From an uncultured Oscillospiraceae bacterium (GTDB lineage: Bacteria > Bacillota > Clostridia > Oscillospirales > Oscillospiraceae): DNA of 16,193 nt. Location: positions 1 to 16,193 of the forward strand of contig CAKTLD010000034.1 of NCBI GenBank assembly GCA_934572445.1, read 5' to 3'. Under the pieces are notes generated by a model. The model searched no databases. It worked only from the letters and a program-made list of their open reading frames with translations, and had not been told where the DNA came from. The position numbers and the translations under genes were made by a program. Positions within the stretch are counted from its first letter, which is position 1; each line of letters opens with the position of its first letter. Of this stretch, positions 15,058-16,193 are shown piece by piece.

Positions 15058-16193
15058 ATGGCAAACGAAAAGAAAACCGCCCGGGAACCCAGTTTTATTC
15101 TGGCGCTGATTCCCATCGTGGCAATGATCGGGTTCATGCTCTACTGCTTCCTCGGTCATTCCGAATCCGGCTATCATGACGCGCACCTGCCGCTGGTCAT
15201 GTCCATCATCGTGGCGTGCATCGTCGGCGTGATCTGCGGCCACACCTTCCAGGATATGCTCGCCGGTATGATCGAGCGTCTGGCCGCCTCCATGGAGGCT
15301 GTCCTGATCCTCTGCACCGTCGGCTTCCTGGTCGCCAGCTTCATGGCCTCCGGCGCGATCCCCGCGCTGATCGTCTACGGCCTTGACCTGCTGACCCCGC
15401 AGCTCTTCCTTCCCATCGGCTGCATCCTCTGCGCGATCGTCGGCATGGCGTGCGGCTCCTCCTGGACCACCACCGCCACCATCGGCCTTGCGTTCCTCGG
15501 CATCGGCGCGGGCCTGGGCATCAATCCCGCCATCACCGCCGGTATGATCATCTCCGGCGCGTATGTCGGCGATAAGTTCTCCCCCCTGTCCGACACCACC
15601 AACCTCGCCGCCGCCGTCTCCGAGACCGGCCTGTTCGATCATGTGACCGCGATGGTCTCCACCACCGGCCCGACCCTGCTGATCGCTCTCGTGCTCTACA
15701 CGATCTTCGGTCTGAACATCGACACCAGCGCGTATGATCCCGCTGTTGCCCAGGGCATTCAGGACGCGTTCCGCGGCGCTTTCCACATCTCCCCTGTCCT
15801 GCTCATCCCCATCATCGTCGTTATCGTGATGTGCGTTCTGCGTGTGCCCGGCCTGGTCGGCATTGCCGTCTCCGTCGCCACCGCCACGCTGTTCATGATC
15901 ATCTTCCAGCCCACCTCCATCTACGGCTCCCGCGCCCTGGGCGACATCTTCAACATGCTGCACTATGGTATCGGCGTTGAGACCGGCAACGAGGTCGCTG
16001 ACTCCATCCTCGCCAAGGCCGGCGGTATGGACGGCACCATGTGGACCATCAACCTCATCCTCGTCGCGCTGGCCTACGGCGGTGCGCTCGAGCGCTGCGG
16101 CTGCATTGAGAAGCTCTTCGGCGGCCTGAAGCACAAGATCAACTCCGTCGGCAGCCTGATCCTCGCCACCCTGCTGACCTCCATCTTCTGCGA
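15058..16193 (+). CDS. nhaC: NhaC-family Na+/H+ antiporter (3' end outside window)
   Basis: Membrane secondary transporter, expected to exchange cytoplasmic Na+ (or an organic substrate) for H+. ATG 15058 follows AGAGAGAGG with an 8-nt gap; the frame is open for 378 codons to the window edge, so perhaps the last quarter is missing (family about 450-500). Family hallmarks: alternating hydrophobic spans from residue 13 (FILALIPIVAMIGFMLYCF), AGMIERLAASMEAVLILCTVGFL, GMACGSSWTTTATIGLAFLGIG, and the diagnostic AGMIISGAYVGDKFSPLSDTTNLA (about 161-184). Charged residues within spans (D173 and D179 region) likely bind the cation. Some NhaC homologues move malate/lactate or lysine rather than Na+ alone. 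Codon use is strongly C-ending, as in the thiolase gene. Confidence 0.9.
   Translation, partial: MANEKKTAREPSFILALIPIVAMIGFMLYCFLGHSESGYHDAHLPLVMSIIVACIVGVICGHTFQDMLAGMIERLAASMEAVLILCTVGFLVASFMASGAIPALIVYGLDLLTPQLFLPIGCILCAIVGMACGSSWTTTATIGLAFLGIGAGLGINPAITAGMIISGAYVGDKFSPLSDTTNLAAAVSETGLFDHVTAMVSTTGPTLLIALVLYTIFGLNIDTSAYDPAVAQGIQDAFRGAFHISPVLLIPIIVVIVMCVLRVPGLVGIAVSVATATLFMIIFQPTSIYGSRALGDIFNMLHYGIGVETGNEVADSILAKAGGMDGTMWTINLILVALAYGGALERCGCIEKLFGGLKHKINSVGSLILATLLTSIFC

Noticed and set aside
14680..16134. Long minus-strand open frame opposite nhaC
   Set aside because: Gly/Asp/His-rich shadow of a membrane-protein gene; the plus strand has the NhaC hallmark motifs and a good start.

Overview
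The window is a GC-rich (roughly 60 percent by eye), densely packed chromosomal segment of a low-GC-phylum anaerobe, most likely a member of the Oscillospiraceae/Ruminococcaceae (class Clostridia). This placement is an inference. It rests on the Firmicutes-type gene order prs-pth-mfd-foldase, a YerC/TrpR-like regulator, BlaI plus M56 peptidase signalling genes, a thiolase of the kind used in butyrate formation, and sigma-70/SigA-type promoters in short AT-rich gaps between GC-rich genes.

Layout. Positions 1-417 are the 3' end of ribose-phosphate pyrophosphokinase (prs). A hairpin-rich gap of 222 bp containing a 17-bp perfect palindrome leads to peptidyl-tRNA hydrolase (pth). A second gap with two hairpins is followed by transcription-repair coupling factor (mfd) and, 4 nt after its stop codon, a secreted parvulin-type foldase. 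An AT-rich regulatory region with a Rex-box-like site and a strong promoter precedes a monocistronic acetyl-CoA acetyltransferase. This gene ends in a strong terminator, which abuts the promoter/operator of a BlaI-like repressor and an unusually large M56 (BlaR1/MecR1-type) membrane peptidase with a sensor region of about 750 residues. A HutC-type GntR regulator follows. It converges on histidyl-tRNA synthetase (hisS, minus strand) across a second hairpin cluster with a 46-nt perfect palindrome related to the first. hisS is divergent from a YerC/HisR-type TrpR-family regulator with a structured leader. The window ends inside an NhaC-type Na+/H+ antiporter gene with a leader of about 200 nt that looks structured.

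Working together. prs, pth, mfd and the foldase are housekeeping genes for nucleotide supply, translation rescue, transcription-coupled repair and envelope protein folding. The BlaI-like repressor and M56 protein form a signal-transduction pair. Two operator-like dyads sit in their own promoter, and a 10-nt match to one of them lies in the leader of the upstream thiolase gene. The thiolase control region therefore seems to combine a redox (Rex) site with a possible BlaI-type site. The hisS/yerC divergent pair fits a histidine-related regulatory theme.

No tRNA, rRNA, CRISPR array, insertion sequence or prophage gene was seen. The parts most worth follow-up are the control regions (Rex-like box, BlaI-like dyads, yerC leader, nhaC leader), the repeated palindromic hairpin clusters and the giant M56 sensor.
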